Assembly: GCF_021021415.1 (NCBI RefSeq)
Contig: NZ_JAINWJ010000007.1
Span: 1 to 64,000 of the forward strand
DNA length: 64,000 bases
Direction of reading: 5' to 3'
Source: Martelella mediterranea
GTDB lineage: Bacteria; Pseudomonadota; Alphaproteobacteria; Rhizobiales; Rhizobiaceae
Part shown: positions 8,833 to 17,894 of the stretch, one piece after another
Layout of the letters: the number at the start of each line of letters is the position of its first letter
How positions within the stretch are numbered: position 1 is the stretch's first letter
Translations under genes and position numbers: made by a program
Notes under the pieces: generated by a model
Told to the model about the DNA's origin: nothing
Database searches by the model: none
What the model saw: only the letters and a program-made list of their open reading frames with translations

Positions 8833-8874
8833 TCTACTGTTCCTCTTCCTTGTTTGATTTTCATGCGTGACCCG

Positions 8875-10350
8875 TTAGCGGAGCGGGTCGCCCATATCGA
8901 TGATTCCGATGGGTTTGAGTGCGTCGATGGCCTTGGTATAGGCCTCGAACATGCGATCATAACGGCGCGCGCGCTTCGGGTCCGGTTCGAAGATGGTCTG
9001 GACCGATGTCATCGCCGGCACCGCCTCGGCAATGGTCGGAAACGCGCCGACGCCGACGGCGGCCATGATGCCCGCGCCAAGACAGCCGACGTCATTATAG
9101 GAGAAGCGGTGGAGGGCCACGCCGAGACAATCGGCGCGGATCTGGCTCCATAGATCCGACCGCGCCCCGCCGCCGCCGTAAAGCAGCCAGTCGGGGCGGT
9201 AACCCGCAGCCTCGGTCAGCGCATTGAACAATTGCCGGGCCGAGAGCGCCACGCCCTCCAGCACCGCCAGCGCGAATTCCGGCCCGCTGGTCCGGCTGTC
9301 GAGACCGATGAAGGAGCCGCGGATATCGGCATCCCACAACGGCGCGCGCTCGCCTTCCAGATGCGGCAGGAACAGGATCGGCCGGCCATCGCGATCGGCC
9401 TTTCCGGCCAATTCGGCGACGTCTCCGGGCTCGATGCCGACCGTGCGGCTCCACCAGCGGAGCGAATCCGCGCCGCTCTGGGTCGGGCCGGCATTGACGA
9501 CAAGATCGTCGACCGTTGCGAAGGTGACGATGCCCGGCGCGCCGACGCGTTTTGAGCCGGCAAGCGCCAGAATTTCGCTGGTGCCGCTGACATACATGCC
9601 CTGGCCTGCGCGAAACACGCCGCAGCCGAACAGATTGCCCCAGGCATCCATGGTGCCGACAATCACCGGCGCGCGGCGGGCATGGCTGCCAAGCCGCATC
9701 TCGCCGGCGATATCGGTGAAGAAGCCGAGCGGCGGCAGGCGTTCGGCGGCGCCCTCGACGCGGGCGATCAGCGGATCGATATAGGTGAGGTCGAGACCGA
9801 CATGGCCGAAGGAGGCGATCGGATCGGCAACCGCCTTCCCGGTCAGCCGCAGCAGGCAGTAATCCTTGGGCGACAGCACATAGCGGGTTTTCTCCCAGAG
9901 ATCGGGATGATGTTTTTGAAACCACATCATCTTGGGAAGTGCGTGGCTCGCGCCGATCGGCATTTCCGCGCCCCACCAGGCCTTCTTGTCCTCTGCCGAA
10001 ATCGTCCGGTCCAGCGCCTCGGCCTCGCGCGCGGCGCGCACGTCCTGCCAGACAATTGCCGGCGCCAGCGGTTCACCGGCCGCGTCCACGAACACATCGG
10101 TATTGACCTGGCTGCAAAGCCCGACGGCAACCACCCGGTCTGGATCACGGCCAACGAGAAGCCCGTCAATCGCATCGCGCACGCCATCGAGCCAGTGTTG
10201 CGGGTCCTGCTCGACGATGCCAGGGCCGGGCCGTTCCGTCGGATAGTTCCGGCTCCAGTGATCGACGACCGCGCCGCCGAGCGTGAACAGTCCCGCCTTG
10301 ACGGCGGTCGAGCCGATATCGAAGCCGATCACATAGGCATCGTCACGCAT
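8875..10350 (-). CDS. FGGY-family carbohydrate kinase
   Basis: A 491-residue kinase of the FGGY family (xylulokinase/ribulokinase/glycerol kinase fold). The N-terminal phosphate loop is GFDIGSTAVKAG (residues 9-20), followed by the substrate-lobe residues WQDVRA, and the C-terminal lobe has VSGTSEILAL and LLYGGGGARSDLW for adenine and phosphate binding. Length is normal for xylulokinase-like members. Its start overlaps the stop of the first alpha-like gene by 8 bases, which implies coupled translation. It would phosphorylate the imported compound; the phosphate would then be the handle bound by the TrpA-like lyases, whose family uses a glycerol-phosphate substrate. Substrate specificity cannot be read from the sequence. 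Confidence 0.9.
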   Translation of the reverse strand: MRDDAYVIGFDIGSTAVKAGLFTLGGAVVDHWSRNYPTERPGPGIVEQDPQHWLDGVRDAIDGLLVGRDPDRVVAVGLCSQVNTDVFVDAAGEPLAPAIVWQDVRAAREAEALDRTISAEDKKAWWGAEMPIGASHALPKMMWFQKHHPDLWEKTRYVLSPKDYCLLRLTGKAVADPIASFGHVGLDLTYIDPLIARVEGAAERLPPLGFFTDIAGEMRLGSHARRAPVIVGTMDAWGNLFGCGVFRAGQGMYVSGTSEILALAGSKRVGAPGIVTFATVDDLVVNAGPTQSGADSLRWWSRTVGIEPGDVAELAGKADRDGRPILFLPHLEGERAPLWDADIRGSFIGLDSRTSGPEFALAVLEGVALSARQLFNALTEAAGYRPDWLLYGGGGARSDLWSQIRADCLGVALHRFSYNDVGCLGAGIMAAVGVGAFPTIAEAVPAMTSVQTIFEPDPKRARRYDRMFEAYTKAIDALKPIGIIDMGDPLR

Positions 10351-11122
10351 TGAGGCCGCTCCTCAGATCACGCAACAGCGCTCTGAGCGCATCGCCGCCG
10401 GCAAGCGCCGCGCGCAGCACCTGCGACCCGACGATCACGCCATCCGCGCCGAGCTCCATTGCCTGGCGCGCCTGCGCGCCGCCGGAAATGCCGAAACCGA
10501 GAAGGATCGGCCGCGTCGCGCCCGCCGCGCGCAATTGCGCGATGCGGTCCGCATTGCCGGGATCGAGCGTCTCGCGGGGCCCGGTCGCGCCCGCATGGGC
10601 CTGCAACATGATGTAGAAGCCGGCCTCACGCGCGCGCTCAATGGCCTTTTCGTCCAGCGGCAGCGAGACAAAAGGCGACAGGGCAACGCCGTTATCGGTA
10701 GCTGCCCGCTCCAGCCGCATGGCCAGCGGATCGTCGGCCCTTGCCACCACCAGAAGACTGTCGAGGCCGCGCCATAGGTCCGTCTCATGAAGCCCGGGAT
10801 GGGCCGGATCGGCATAGGTCATCAGCAGCGCGCGCGGCGGGTTTTGGAATTTCGCCAGCCGCTCCAGCACAGCATCGAGGTCCGTCCGCCAGCGGCCGCG
10901 ATCGGCGCGCAGCATCGACTGGCGCACATCCGGACCGTCGAGGAACGGATCGGGCGAGGCCATGCCGATCTCGATCACGTCAACGCCCTCGCCGGCATAG
11001 ATGTCCAGAAGGTCCGGGGAGACCTGCCGATCCCCCAGCGGAAAATAGCAGCTCAAAAGCGGCCTTTCCGGCAAGGCGCGACCGCGCGCCCTGGTTGCCT
11101 CGATCTCTGTTCCGGCATTCAT
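10343..11122 (-). CDS. Tryptophan synthase alpha-like lyase, copy 2 (first gene of the operon)
   Basis: A 259-residue TIM-barrel protein of the TrpA family, quite different in sequence from the copy at the other end of the operon. The catalytic pair is kept: Glu51 in VIEIGMASPDP and Asp62 in FLDG. The canonical FSDP is replaced by SPDP. Loop 6 reads AGATGPRE and the phosphate-binding C-terminal part GFGIS and VIVGSQVL is close to true TrpA, so it probably still binds a phosphorylated substrate. I start it at ATG 11122; TTG at 11128 has a slightly better spaced AGGA and is an alternative. As first gene it lies behind the operon's promoter region. I infer a retro-aldol lyase acting after the kinase; whether the two copies pair with each other or with the beta-like protein is open. 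Confidence 0.82.
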   Translation of the reverse strand: MNAGTEIEATRARGRALPERPLLSCYFPLGDRQVSPDLLDIYAGEGVDVIEIGMASPDPFLDGPDVRQSMLRADRGRWRTDLDAVLERLAKFQNPPRALLMTYADPAHPGLHETDLWRGLDSLLVVARADDPLAMRLERAATDNGVALSPFVSLPLDEKAIERAREAGFYIMLQAHAGATGPRETLDPGNADRIAQLRAAGATRPILLGFGISGGAQARQAMELGADGVIVGSQVLRAALAGGDALRALLRDLRSGLNA

Positions 11123-11524
11123 CGCCAATCTGCCTTCCTGCGCATTTTCCGATCTCGCGTCATTGCCGGGGAAGATGCGGCAATGTCATGCGATTGTCAT
11201 CCCGCGCACGGGGTTTCAGCCGCACCAGAAGGTGATTTATGCAGGATGTGGATAAGGCGGGTCGCCGCTGAGCCAAGCGGCAGCGGCCGTCAGTGCCTGC
11301 TCTTTCGGTCAGACGAGCGCAAGATGCCGAAGAATGCGCGGAATGCATATTCCGCTCTTGCGAAAGGAACGCAATCAGTCCTTCTTCGCAGAGGCGGCTT
11401 TGTCGGTGAGGCTTGAATCCCCGCCTTCACCGGAAAACTGATTTCCGCAAAAGCCGCATCCGATAAAGGCCGGCAACCCTAGTTTTCCGGCCTTCGGCGC
11501 GTTCCTGCCATAAACAAAGCCGCA
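11123..11524. other. Promoter region of the TrpAB-like operon
   Basis: These 402 bases between the operon's first gene and the APC permease stop contain no supported gene. The part next to 11122 must hold the operon promoter and contains the inverted repeat at 11161-11185. I saw no strong terminator for the permease gene (stop at 11525), nor any local regulator gene, so the operon's regulator probably lies elsewhere. Confidence 0.55.
11161..11185. promoter_or_regulatory. Inverted repeat upstream of the TrpAB-like operon, possible operator
   Basis: CATTGCCG (11161-11168) and CGGCAATG (11178-11185) are perfect inverted copies 9 bases apart, about 40 bases upstream of the first start codon. Position and size suit an operator bound by a dimeric regulator, or a leader hairpin. 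No regulator can be assigned. Confidence 0.4.
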
Positions 11525-13132
11525 CTACTCCCGCGTCATCGCGTCCTCGATGTCGTCGCCGTCATATTCCTGGCGTTCAATCTCGTGCTGTTCGTGGCGG
11601 AAGCGGTCGAAGACCTCCTGGGAGACGCGGCCGCGGACGGCCATCAGGAAGATCACAACGGCAAACAGGCCGACAAGAACGGAATCGAGCGGGTGCGGAA
11701 TGACGCCGAGGCCGCCGCCATAGCCGCCGAGATAGGAGATGACGGCGATGCCGGCCATGTAGACGCCGAACCAGACCGCGCTCTTCGGCTCCAGATCCTC
11801 CCGGCCGATCACCGCGAAGCGCATCAGGAACAGCAGCGCGCCGACGGCCAATAGTGCCAGCAGAAGCCAGATCGTGCTCCAGCCGGACCAGAAGATCATC
11901 AGGCTCGCGATCACGAAGGCGACGGCGCCGATGAAGCCTGCGGCGGGCACCACGAAGGGACGGTGCGCATTGGGCGCGAGATAGCGGAAGGCCACCATGG
12001 AAACCGGGCCGGCGATGAACGACAGCACGACCGCCGCGCTGTTCAGCGCCAGGATCTGCTGGAACGGCAGCACGATCAGCATGAACAGCGCCACAACATA
12101 GTTCAGGATCAACGCCCAGAGCGGCACGCCAAATTCATTGAGCTTGGCGAACAGGCGCGGGAACACGCCATTGTTCGACATCGCCAGCGCCAGACGCGCA
12201 TTGGAACTGACCGAGACGAGGCCGCTGCCGGCGGGCGAGATCACGGCGGCGACGTTCAGCATGCTGAGCAGCCACAAGACGCCGATCGAGGTTGCCAGCG
12301 CGCCAAGCGGACCGAGTTCATGGGTCGCCTCGATGGTCTGCCAGCCGCCCGCAAGCGATGCCGGGTCTATGGCGCCGACGAAGGCGATCTGCAGGCCGAC
12401 ATAGATCGCAAGGCAGATCAGCACCGACAGGATCAACGCCAGCGGAATGACCCGCTGGGTGTTGCGCACCTCGCCCGCAAGGTCGATCGCATGGCGGAAG
12501 CCGATGAAGGCGAACACGACCCCGCCGGTGGAGACGGCGGCGAAAATGCCGGGAACGCCGAACGGCGCGAAGCCGCCGGCGGATGTGAAATTCGAGGACT
12601 CGAACCGGGACGCGACGATGACCACGATGAACACCACCGGCACGAACAGCTTGAACCATGTCATCGCCGTGTTGATGCGGGCGAACCAGGCCACGCCGAA
12701 GACGTTGACGACCGTCAGCACCGCGAGGAACACGGCGGCGGCGAGATAGCCGGAGACGGTCAGCCCGCCGGCGCTGTTGGTCAACCACGGCAGATAGGAT
12801 GAGGCATAGCCGAGCGAGGCCTTCACCTCGATCGGCGCGGTGGTGCAGTAGCCGACCCAGGCGCTCCAGCCCATGGCAAGCGCCAGCAGCCGGCCGTGGG
12901 AGAATTGCGGGATGCGGGCGATGCCGCCGGCAATCGGAAACAGGGTGGAGTTTTCCGCATAGGTGAGCGCGATCAGCAGCATCGCCACCGCGCCAATCAG
13001 CCAGGCTATGATGGAGGCGGGCCCCGCAAGCTGCGCCGTATCAAGCGGAGCAAACAGCCAGCCGGAACCCAGTACACCGCCGACCGCGACAAATGTCAGT
13101 CCGATCAGCCCGATTTCGCGTCGCATTGCCAT
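11525..13132 (-). CDS. APC-family amino acid permease
   Basis: A 535-residue integral membrane protein with about 12 to 14 hydrophobic segments. The first helix carries the substrate-binding turn of the APC superfamily (TFVAVGGVLGSGWL), and the loop FIGFRHAIDLAGEVRNTQRVIP matches the conserved intracellular segment that in homologues reads as FxGFE...EExxNPxRxIP; here the Glu pair is altered. A charged tail rich in Glu and Asp ends the protein. GGGGGA precedes the ATG. It probably exchanges or imports an amino acid or related compound. It stands alone; a strong hairpin separates it from the upstream gene. Confidence 0.85.
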   Translation of the reverse strand: MAMRREIGLIGLTFVAVGGVLGSGWLFAPLDTAQLAGPASIIAWLIGAVAMLLIALTYAENSTLFPIAGGIARIPQFSHGRLLALAMGWSAWVGYCTTAPIEVKASLGYASSYLPWLTNSAGGLTVSGYLAAAVFLAVLTVVNVFGVAWFARINTAMTWFKLFVPVVFIVVIVASRFESSNFTSAGGFAPFGVPGIFAAVSTGGVVFAFIGFRHAIDLAGEVRNTQRVIPLALILSVLICLAIYVGLQIAFVGAIDPASLAGGWQTIEATHELGPLGALATSIGVLWLLSMLNVAAVISPAGSGLVSVSSNARLALAMSNNGVFPRLFAKLNEFGVPLWALILNYVVALFMLIVLPFQQILALNSAAVVLSFIAGPVSMVAFRYLAPNAHRPFVVPAAGFIGAVAFVIASLMIFWSGWSTIWLLLALLAVGALLFLMRFAVIGREDLEPKSAVWFGVYMAGIAVISYLGGYGGGLGVIPHPLDSVLVGLFAVVIFLMAVRGRVSQEVFDRFRHEQHEIERQEYDGDDIEDAMTRE

Positions 13133-13227
13133 AGAAAATCCCCCTTAGCTCAATGCGCTTCAACGAGTGCAGCCGACCACCCCTGCTGGCTTACTACAGC
13201 GAATATGCAATTTTCGGCTTCAATTAT

Positions 13228-13275
13228 TTGAACGGGCGCGAAACCGAGTCAATCGGTTTCGCGCCCTGCGTTCAA
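13228..13275 (-). terminator. Strong hairpin after the FMN glutamate synthase-like gene
   Basis: GGGCGCGAAACCGA (13234-13247) pairs perfectly over 14 bp with TCGGTTTCGCGCCC (13253-13266) around GTCAA; TTGAACG and CGTTCAA extend it across a small bulge. It lies about 80 bases past the stop at 13348 and the minus strand continues CAAATAATT, a weak U-tract. It is probably the terminator of that gene. Confidence 0.65.
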
Positions 13276-13347
13276 ATTCATCGGCATTGCGTCCAAATTG
13301 CAACCGGGGCCTATCGACTACCGGCGCTGCCGAAGGGCCCGTCAAGT

Positions 13348-14964
13348 CTAGCTGGCGCTGGCGCGCATCCGCACCAGATCGGCCGTGGGGCGGAAACTGT
13401 CCGGGCTCGCCGCCCGCCACCAGTCGGCGTAGAGCGTGGAATCGGGATCGTCCACCAGCACGCCTTCCGGCAGGAAGGTATGCAGCTTGTCCAGCGGCAC
13501 GGCGTCATGCGAGCCGAGACGGTGTATGATGTGATGCGGCTGCAGGTCCTGCGGATGGGCATAGCCGCAGGCGGCAACGATTTCCGACAGCGCCTCGACG
13601 GTCTTCTTGTGGAACCGGGCGGCATTGGCGCCCTGCTCTTCCGGCACAAGCGCGCGCTGGCGCCATTTGTCCTGGGTGGTGACGCCGGTGGGACAGGTGC
13701 CGGTGTGACAGCGCTGCGCCTGAATACAGCCGACCGACATCATGAAGGCGCGGGCCGCATTGCACCAGTCGGCGCCGAGCGCGAGGTTGTGCGCAAGCCC
13801 CATGCCGGAAAACACCTTGCCGCTGGCAGCAAGACGGACATGCTTCTTTACGCCCGCGCCGACAAGCGCGTTGCGCATGATGATCAGCCCGTCCCAGAGC
13901 GGCATGCCGACCCAGTCGGCAAGCTCCAGCGGGGCAGCGCCCGTGCCGCCCTCGGCGCCGTCGATCACGATGAAATCGGGATAGATGCCGGTCGAAAGCA
14001 TGGCCTTCACCAGCGCAAAGGGCTCATGCGGCTGGCCGACGCAGAACTTGATGCCGACGGGCTTGCCGCCGGAAAGATCACGCATTTTGGCCGCGAATTC
14101 CAGCATCTCCACCGGCGTCGAAAATGCCGAATGACCGCGCGGCGACAGACAGTTCTGGTAGACCGGTACGCCGCGCACCTCGGCGATCTCGGGCGTCACC
14201 TTGGAGCCGAGCAGCATGCCGCCATGGCCGGGCTTGGCGCCCTGGCTGACCTTGATCTCGGTCATCTTGACGGCGTCATTGGCGGCCTTGTCGCGAAACT
14301 TCTCGGGATCGAAATGGCCATCCTTGTCGCGCGCGCCGAAATAGCCGGAGCCGATTTCCCAGACCACATCGCCGCCATGTTCGAGATGGTAGCGGCTGAG
14401 CCCGCCCTCGCCGGTGTCCTGGTAGAACCCGCCGGTCTTCGCGCCGATATTCATCGCGCGCACGGCATTGGCGGAAAGCGCGCCGAAGCTCATCGCCGAG
14501 ATGTTGAGGATCGACGCCTCATAAGGCTTGGACGACTGCTCGTTGCCGACCGTGACGCGCGGCGAGCGATCCGGATCGGTATGCGGCGCCATCGAATGGG
14601 AGATCCAGTGGTGCGGATCCTCGTAGACCTCGAGTTCCGTACCGAAGGGCACCGTGTCGGAAAGGCCGTGCGCCCGGGTGCGGATCAGTTGCCGCGCGGC
14701 ATAGGAATAGGGTGTGCCGTGGGTGTCGTCCTCCACCGCATAGGCGCGGATGAAAGGCCGCAGCGACAATGCGATCCAGCGGATACGGCCGGCAACGGGA
14801 TAGTTGCGGGTAATGGTCCAGGACGACTGGAACCAGTCATAAAAGGCGATCGCCAGCAACGGAATCGTGATCAGCAGGATCCAGAACCAGCCCGTGGCAA
14901 TCGCAATGACGGTGAAAAAGGCGGCGACGATCGGCACGATGCACCGCATGAGCATATCCAGCAT
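13348..14964 (-). CDS. Membrane-anchored FMN-binding glutamate synthase-like protein
   Basis: A 538-residue protein. Residues 1-45 hold two hydrophobic segments that should anchor it in the inner membrane. The rest is the FMN-binding (beta/alpha)8 domain of glutamate synthase (Glu_synthase), with ISAMSFGALS, SQGAKPGHGG and the Cys cluster CIQAQRCHTGTCPTGV near residue 410 that binds a 3Fe-4S centre in GltB. The amidotransferase domain of GltB is missing, so it cannot make glutamate from glutamine by itself. Such stand-alone proteins are common in proteobacteria and their reaction is not settled. GGGGAGG sits 5 bases before the ATG. It is monocistronic as far as the sequence shows. Confidence 0.88.
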   Translation of the reverse strand: MLDMLMRCIVPIVAAFFTVIAIATGWFWILLITIPLLAIAFYDWFQSSWTITRNYPVAGRIRWIALSLRPFIRAYAVEDDTHGTPYSYAARQLIRTRAHGLSDTVPFGTELEVYEDPHHWISHSMAPHTDPDRSPRVTVGNEQSSKPYEASILNISAMSFGALSANAVRAMNIGAKTGGFYQDTGEGGLSRYHLEHGGDVVWEIGSGYFGARDKDGHFDPEKFRDKAANDAVKMTEIKVSQGAKPGHGGMLLGSKVTPEIAEVRGVPVYQNCLSPRGHSAFSTPVEMLEFAAKMRDLSGGKPVGIKFCVGQPHEPFALVKAMLSTGIYPDFIVIDGAEGGTGAAPLELADWVGMPLWDGLIIMRNALVGAGVKKHVRLAASGKVFSGMGLAHNLALGADWCNAARAFMMSVGCIQAQRCHTGTCPTGVTTQDKWRQRALVPEEQGANAARFHKKTVEALSEIVAACGYAHPQDLQPHHIIHRLGSHDAVPLDKLHTFLPEGVLVDDPDSTLYADWWRAASPDSFRPTADLVRMRASAS

Positions 14965-15224
14965 GCAACCTCCCCTTGTAGTAAGCCAGCGTTATCAGAC
15001 TCTGTACGCTTTTGCCACCGGAACCGAAAGACATTATGACGGCAAATCCGGCGAGAACGACACTCTCACCCACTACAACAAGTTTTCCAACACAGGATGA
15101 GCGGCGACGCAATGGCTGTCCTAATTTTCGCCTAACCGGCCATCCTTCCGTTTCGGACGACCGCCTTATATGTAAGAAGGTGCGCTCAGTACTGTCGCCA
15201 GAACCGTTACCGCAGGAGGAAAAC

Positions 15225-16397
15225 ATGCCGCCCGCTATCCGCCGCATCGCCACGGTTACATGCGCCGCGCTGCTGCTGCAGACCGCGCCTGCCCATGCCG
15301 AGGACCGCGAAATCGAAACGCTCAGGAGCCTGATCGAAACGCCCGAAAGCGCCGCCGGCCTCGTGTCCGAAAGCTTCGCAAAAGCCGTTCCGACCGCGCA
15401 GTTGACGGCCATACTTCAAAGCCTCCACGACAAGGCCGGTGCGGTGACCGCCATCACCGAGGATGACGAAGGTTACCTTATCCGCGCGGAGGCCGGCGAC
15501 ATACCCGCCGAAATCGAACTCGACGCTTCGGGCAAGATCACCGGCCTGTTCTTCCACCCGTTCCAGCCGAGCGGCGGAGGCATTGAGGATACGCTTGCCG
15601 ATATCGCCGCCCTGCCCGGCACGGTTTCCTATCTGGTGATAGCGGAGGGCGAAACGCTCCACGAGAAGAATGCGGAGACCCCGCTTGCGGTCGGATCGAC
15701 CTTCAAGCTCGGCGTGCTCAAGGTTCTCATGGACGATATCGAGGCCAGCAAGCGCCGATGGTCGGATGTGGAAACGCTCCGGCCAGAGGACCTATCGCTT
15801 CCCTCCGGCAAGCTGCAGACCTTCCCGCCGGGCTCTCCCTTCACGCTCCACACGCTGGCGGCGCTGATGATCTCGGAAAGCGACAACACCGCGACCGACA
15901 TGCTGATGCGCATTCTCGGTCCCGAGCGCGTTGCCACTGCCCTTGGGCTCGACGACGTGCTCACCACCCGCGCCCTGTTTACCCTGAAGGCCGATCCCGC
16001 TCTTGCCGAACGCTACAGAACCGCCGATGGCGCGGAGCGGGCGGAACTGCTCGCCGAGATTTCCGATGCTCCCCTGCCGGCCGCCAGAGATGCAAGCGGA
16101 CACGCAATCGAAGGGGTCGAATGGTATCTTTCGACGGAAACGCTTTGCCGGCTCTCGGGCGATGTCAAAGCGGCGGATATCTTCGCAATCAACAAGGGGC
16201 CGGTTCGCAGTTGGCAATACGTGGCCTACAAGGGCGGCAGCGAACCCGGCGTCCTGAACCTGACGGCGGCGCTGACCGGCGAGGACGGTCGCGGCTATTG
16301 CATCTCGGTAACGGTGAACAGCGACGATGAAATCGACGAAGCGACCGTAGCGGGGGCATTCGCGGCGCTGGCGTCCCAGCTCAAGGCCTCGCGCTGA
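15225..16397 (+). CDS. Exported serine hydrolase of the class A beta-lactamase fold
   Basis: A 390-residue secreted protein. AGGAGGA precedes the ATG at 15225, and residues 1-25 form a signal peptide ending AHAED; longer upstream reading is not supported. Residues 27-120 form an N-terminal alpha/beta domain of the kind found in ORF12/Cpe-like beta-lactamase-fold proteins. The catalytic set of the penicillin-recognising fold is complete: Ser158-x-x-Lys161 in GSTFKLG, Ser219-Asp-Asn221, and Lys336-Gly-Gly in YKGGSE. It could be a D-Ala-D-Ala peptidase, an esterase or a weak beta-lactamase; the KGG rather than KTG triad makes the last uncertain. It is transcribed away from the FMN enzyme gene and ends head-on with truB. 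Confidence 0.82.
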   Translation: MPPAIRRIATVTCAALLLQTAPAHAEDREIETLRSLIETPESAAGLVSESFAKAVPTAQLTAILQSLHDKAGAVTAITEDDEGYLIRAEAGDIPAEIELDASGKITGLFFHPFQPSGGGIEDTLADIAALPGTVSYLVIAEGETLHEKNAETPLAVGSTFKLGVLKVLMDDIEASKRRWSDVETLRPEDLSLPSGKLQTFPPGSPFTLHTLAALMISESDNTATDMLMRILGPERVATALGLDDVLTTRALFTLKADPALAERYRTADGAERAELLAEISDAPLPAARDASGHAIEGVEWYLSTETLCRLSGDVKAADIFAINKGPVRSWQYVAYKGGSEPGVLNLTAALTGEDGRGYCISVTVNSDDEIDEATVAGAFAALASQLKASR

Positions 16398-16420
16398 AGG
16401 CGAGGCCCCGAGCGGATTGC

Positions 16421-17353
16421 TCAGCCGAATACGCGCCTGGGCTTGAACTGGCCCTCGGCGATCTCGCCGATCGCCACCAGCTTGCCGGCAAGCGAGGCGT
16501 AGGCGTCCGGCTCCTCCACCGGCGCATGGGCGCCGCGCAGGATGATCGGGTTGCCGAGCTTCAGCCGGCGGGCCTGATCCTCGTTCACCGGCACATGGGG
16601 AAGGCTGGCAAGCGCTTCCGATGTGTCAACGAGATATTCTTCCAGAGCGGCGAAGCGCTCCTCATCGTCCTCGATCTCCTCGAGCGCGGTCAGTTCCGAT
16701 AGCGGCACCAGCATATCCTCGGAAAACGGCGCCACGAAAGGGCGGCGCAGCGACGAGATATGGCCGAAGCAGCCGAGATCGCGGCCCATGTCGCGGGCAA
16801 GCGCGCGCACATAGGTGCCCTTGCCGCATTCCACCTCGAATTCCGCGGTGTTTTCGTCCGGGCAGCCGAGCAACGTCAGGCGGTGGATTTCGACCTCACG
16901 GGTCGGGATATCGACCGTCTCGCCCTCGCGGGCCAGATCATAGGCGCGGTTGCCGTCGATCTTGATGGCGGAAAACTGCGGCGGCACCTGTTCGATCACG
17001 CCGGTGTATTTTTCGATCAGCGCCTCGATATCAGCCCGCTGCGGGCGTTTGTCGGAGCTCTCGCTGACCTCGCCCTCGAGATCGTCCGTGGTGCGCTCCT
17101 CGCCCCAGGTGACGGTGAATTCGTAGATCTTGCGGCCGTCCATCACGTAGGGCACGGTCTTGGTGGCGTCGCCGAGCGCGATCGGCAGCATGCCGGAGGC
17201 GAGCGGATCAAGCGTGCCGGCGTGTCCGGCCTTCTGCGCCTTGAACAGCCATTTGATCTTGGAGACGGCCTCGGTCGAGCCGTAATCGATCGGCTTATCG
17301 AGGATCAGCCAGCCGGAAATCGGACGGCCCTTGGGTTTTCTCTGTCGCGCCAT
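16421..17353 (-). CDS. truB: tRNA pseudouridine(55) synthase
   Basis: A 310-residue TruB that makes pseudouridine at position 55 in the T-loop of tRNAs. The catalytic aspartate lies in the conserved [14 protein letters not shown] block near residue 50, and the family blocks [13 protein letters not shown]-like KIYEFTV and [12 protein letters not shown] are all present. I start it at the ATG at 17353, four bases after the rbfA stop; an in-frame start inside rbfA (17380) would add nine residues. It forms an operon with rbfA. In many alphaproteobacteria the pair stands between infB and rpsO-pnp; here neither neighbour is present, a local rearrangement. Confidence 0.96.
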   Translation of the reverse strand: MARQRKPKGRPISGWLILDKPIDYGSTEAVSKIKWLFKAQKAGHAGTLDPLASGMLPIALGDATKTVPYVMDGRKIYEFTVTWGEERTTDDLEGEVSESSDKRPQRADIEALIEKYTGVIEQVPPQFSAIKIDGNRAYDLAREGETVDIPTREVEIHRLTLLGCPDENTAEFEVECGKGTYVRALARDMGRDLGCFGHISSLRRPFVAPFSEDMLVPLSELTALEEIEDDEERFAALEEYLVDTSEALASLPHVPVNEDQARRLKLGNPIILRGAHAPVEEPDAYASLAGKLVAIGEIAEGQFKPRRVFG

Positions 17354-17357
17354 TTTC

Positions 17358-17768
17358 TTATTCTTCGCTATCGTCTTCATCGCGATCGAGATCGCGCGCC
17401 ACTTCGGGGGAATGCAGGAGTTCGTCGATCTTGCGGAAATTCTCGAAGCTTGTGTCGTCGCGGAACCTGAGTTCGGGAATGTTCTTCATCTGCCGGATTT
17501 CGCGCGTGATCCGACCGCGCAGGAACTTGGCATGGTGGTTGAGCGCCTTGACCACCGCGTCATGATCGGTCTGGCCGAGCGGCGTGACATAGGCCGTCGC
17601 GACCTTGAGATCCGGCGACATCCGCACTTCGGAAATGGAAATCACGGTGGTCTCGATCAGCGGGTCGAGAAGGTCGCCGCGCTGCAGCACCTTGGTGATG
17701 GCGGCGCGCACCTGTTCGCCAACGCGAAGCATGCGCTGGGAGGGCGCCGAGGAGGTAGCTCTCGTCAT
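17358..17768 (-). CDS. rbfA: 30S ribosome-binding factor A
   Basis: A 136-residue RbfA with the KH-type fold and conserved blocks [30 protein letters not shown] and [19 protein letters not shown]. It binds free 30S subunits and helps mature the 16S rRNA 5' end, important in the cold. The ATG at 17768 has AGGA 7 bases upstream and fits the usual N-terminus; a longer reading to 17924 has no support. The acidic C-terminal tail ([11 protein letters not shown]) is common in alphaproteobacterial RbfA. truB follows directly. Confidence 0.95.
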   Translation of the reverse strand: MTRATSSAPSQRMLRVGEQVRAAITKVLQRGDLLDPLIETTVISISEVRMSPDLKVATAYVTPLGQTDHDAVVKALNHHAKFLRGRITREIRQMKNIPELRFRDDTSFENFRKIDELLHSPEVARDLDRDEDDSEE

Positions 17769-17894
17769 AAAAGTCCTGGTTCGTTCGTGTTCTATTCGAT
17801 CCGGTCTGACGGGGTTCGAACCCGGCCGGACGCCATGGGACGCTCGTTTACCGCTTCGCTGCCGGAAGGTCAATCGGGCGCGCTCAGATGCAAA

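Noticed and set aside
13153-15039. A 628-codon plus-strand frame over the FMN enzyme gene
   Set aside because: Antisense shadow of a gene with a full Glu_synthase domain and Cys cluster; its product is His/Arg-rich with no family.
16385-16407. Hairpin GGCCTCGC / GCGAGGCC at the end of the serine hydrolase gene
   Set aside because: It includes the end of the coding region and has no T-run, so I did not call it a terminator.
17805-17835. GGGGTTCGAACCC, which looks like a tRNA T-arm
   Set aside because: No acceptor, D-arm or anticodon stem can be drawn on either strand around it, so it is a chance palindrome.
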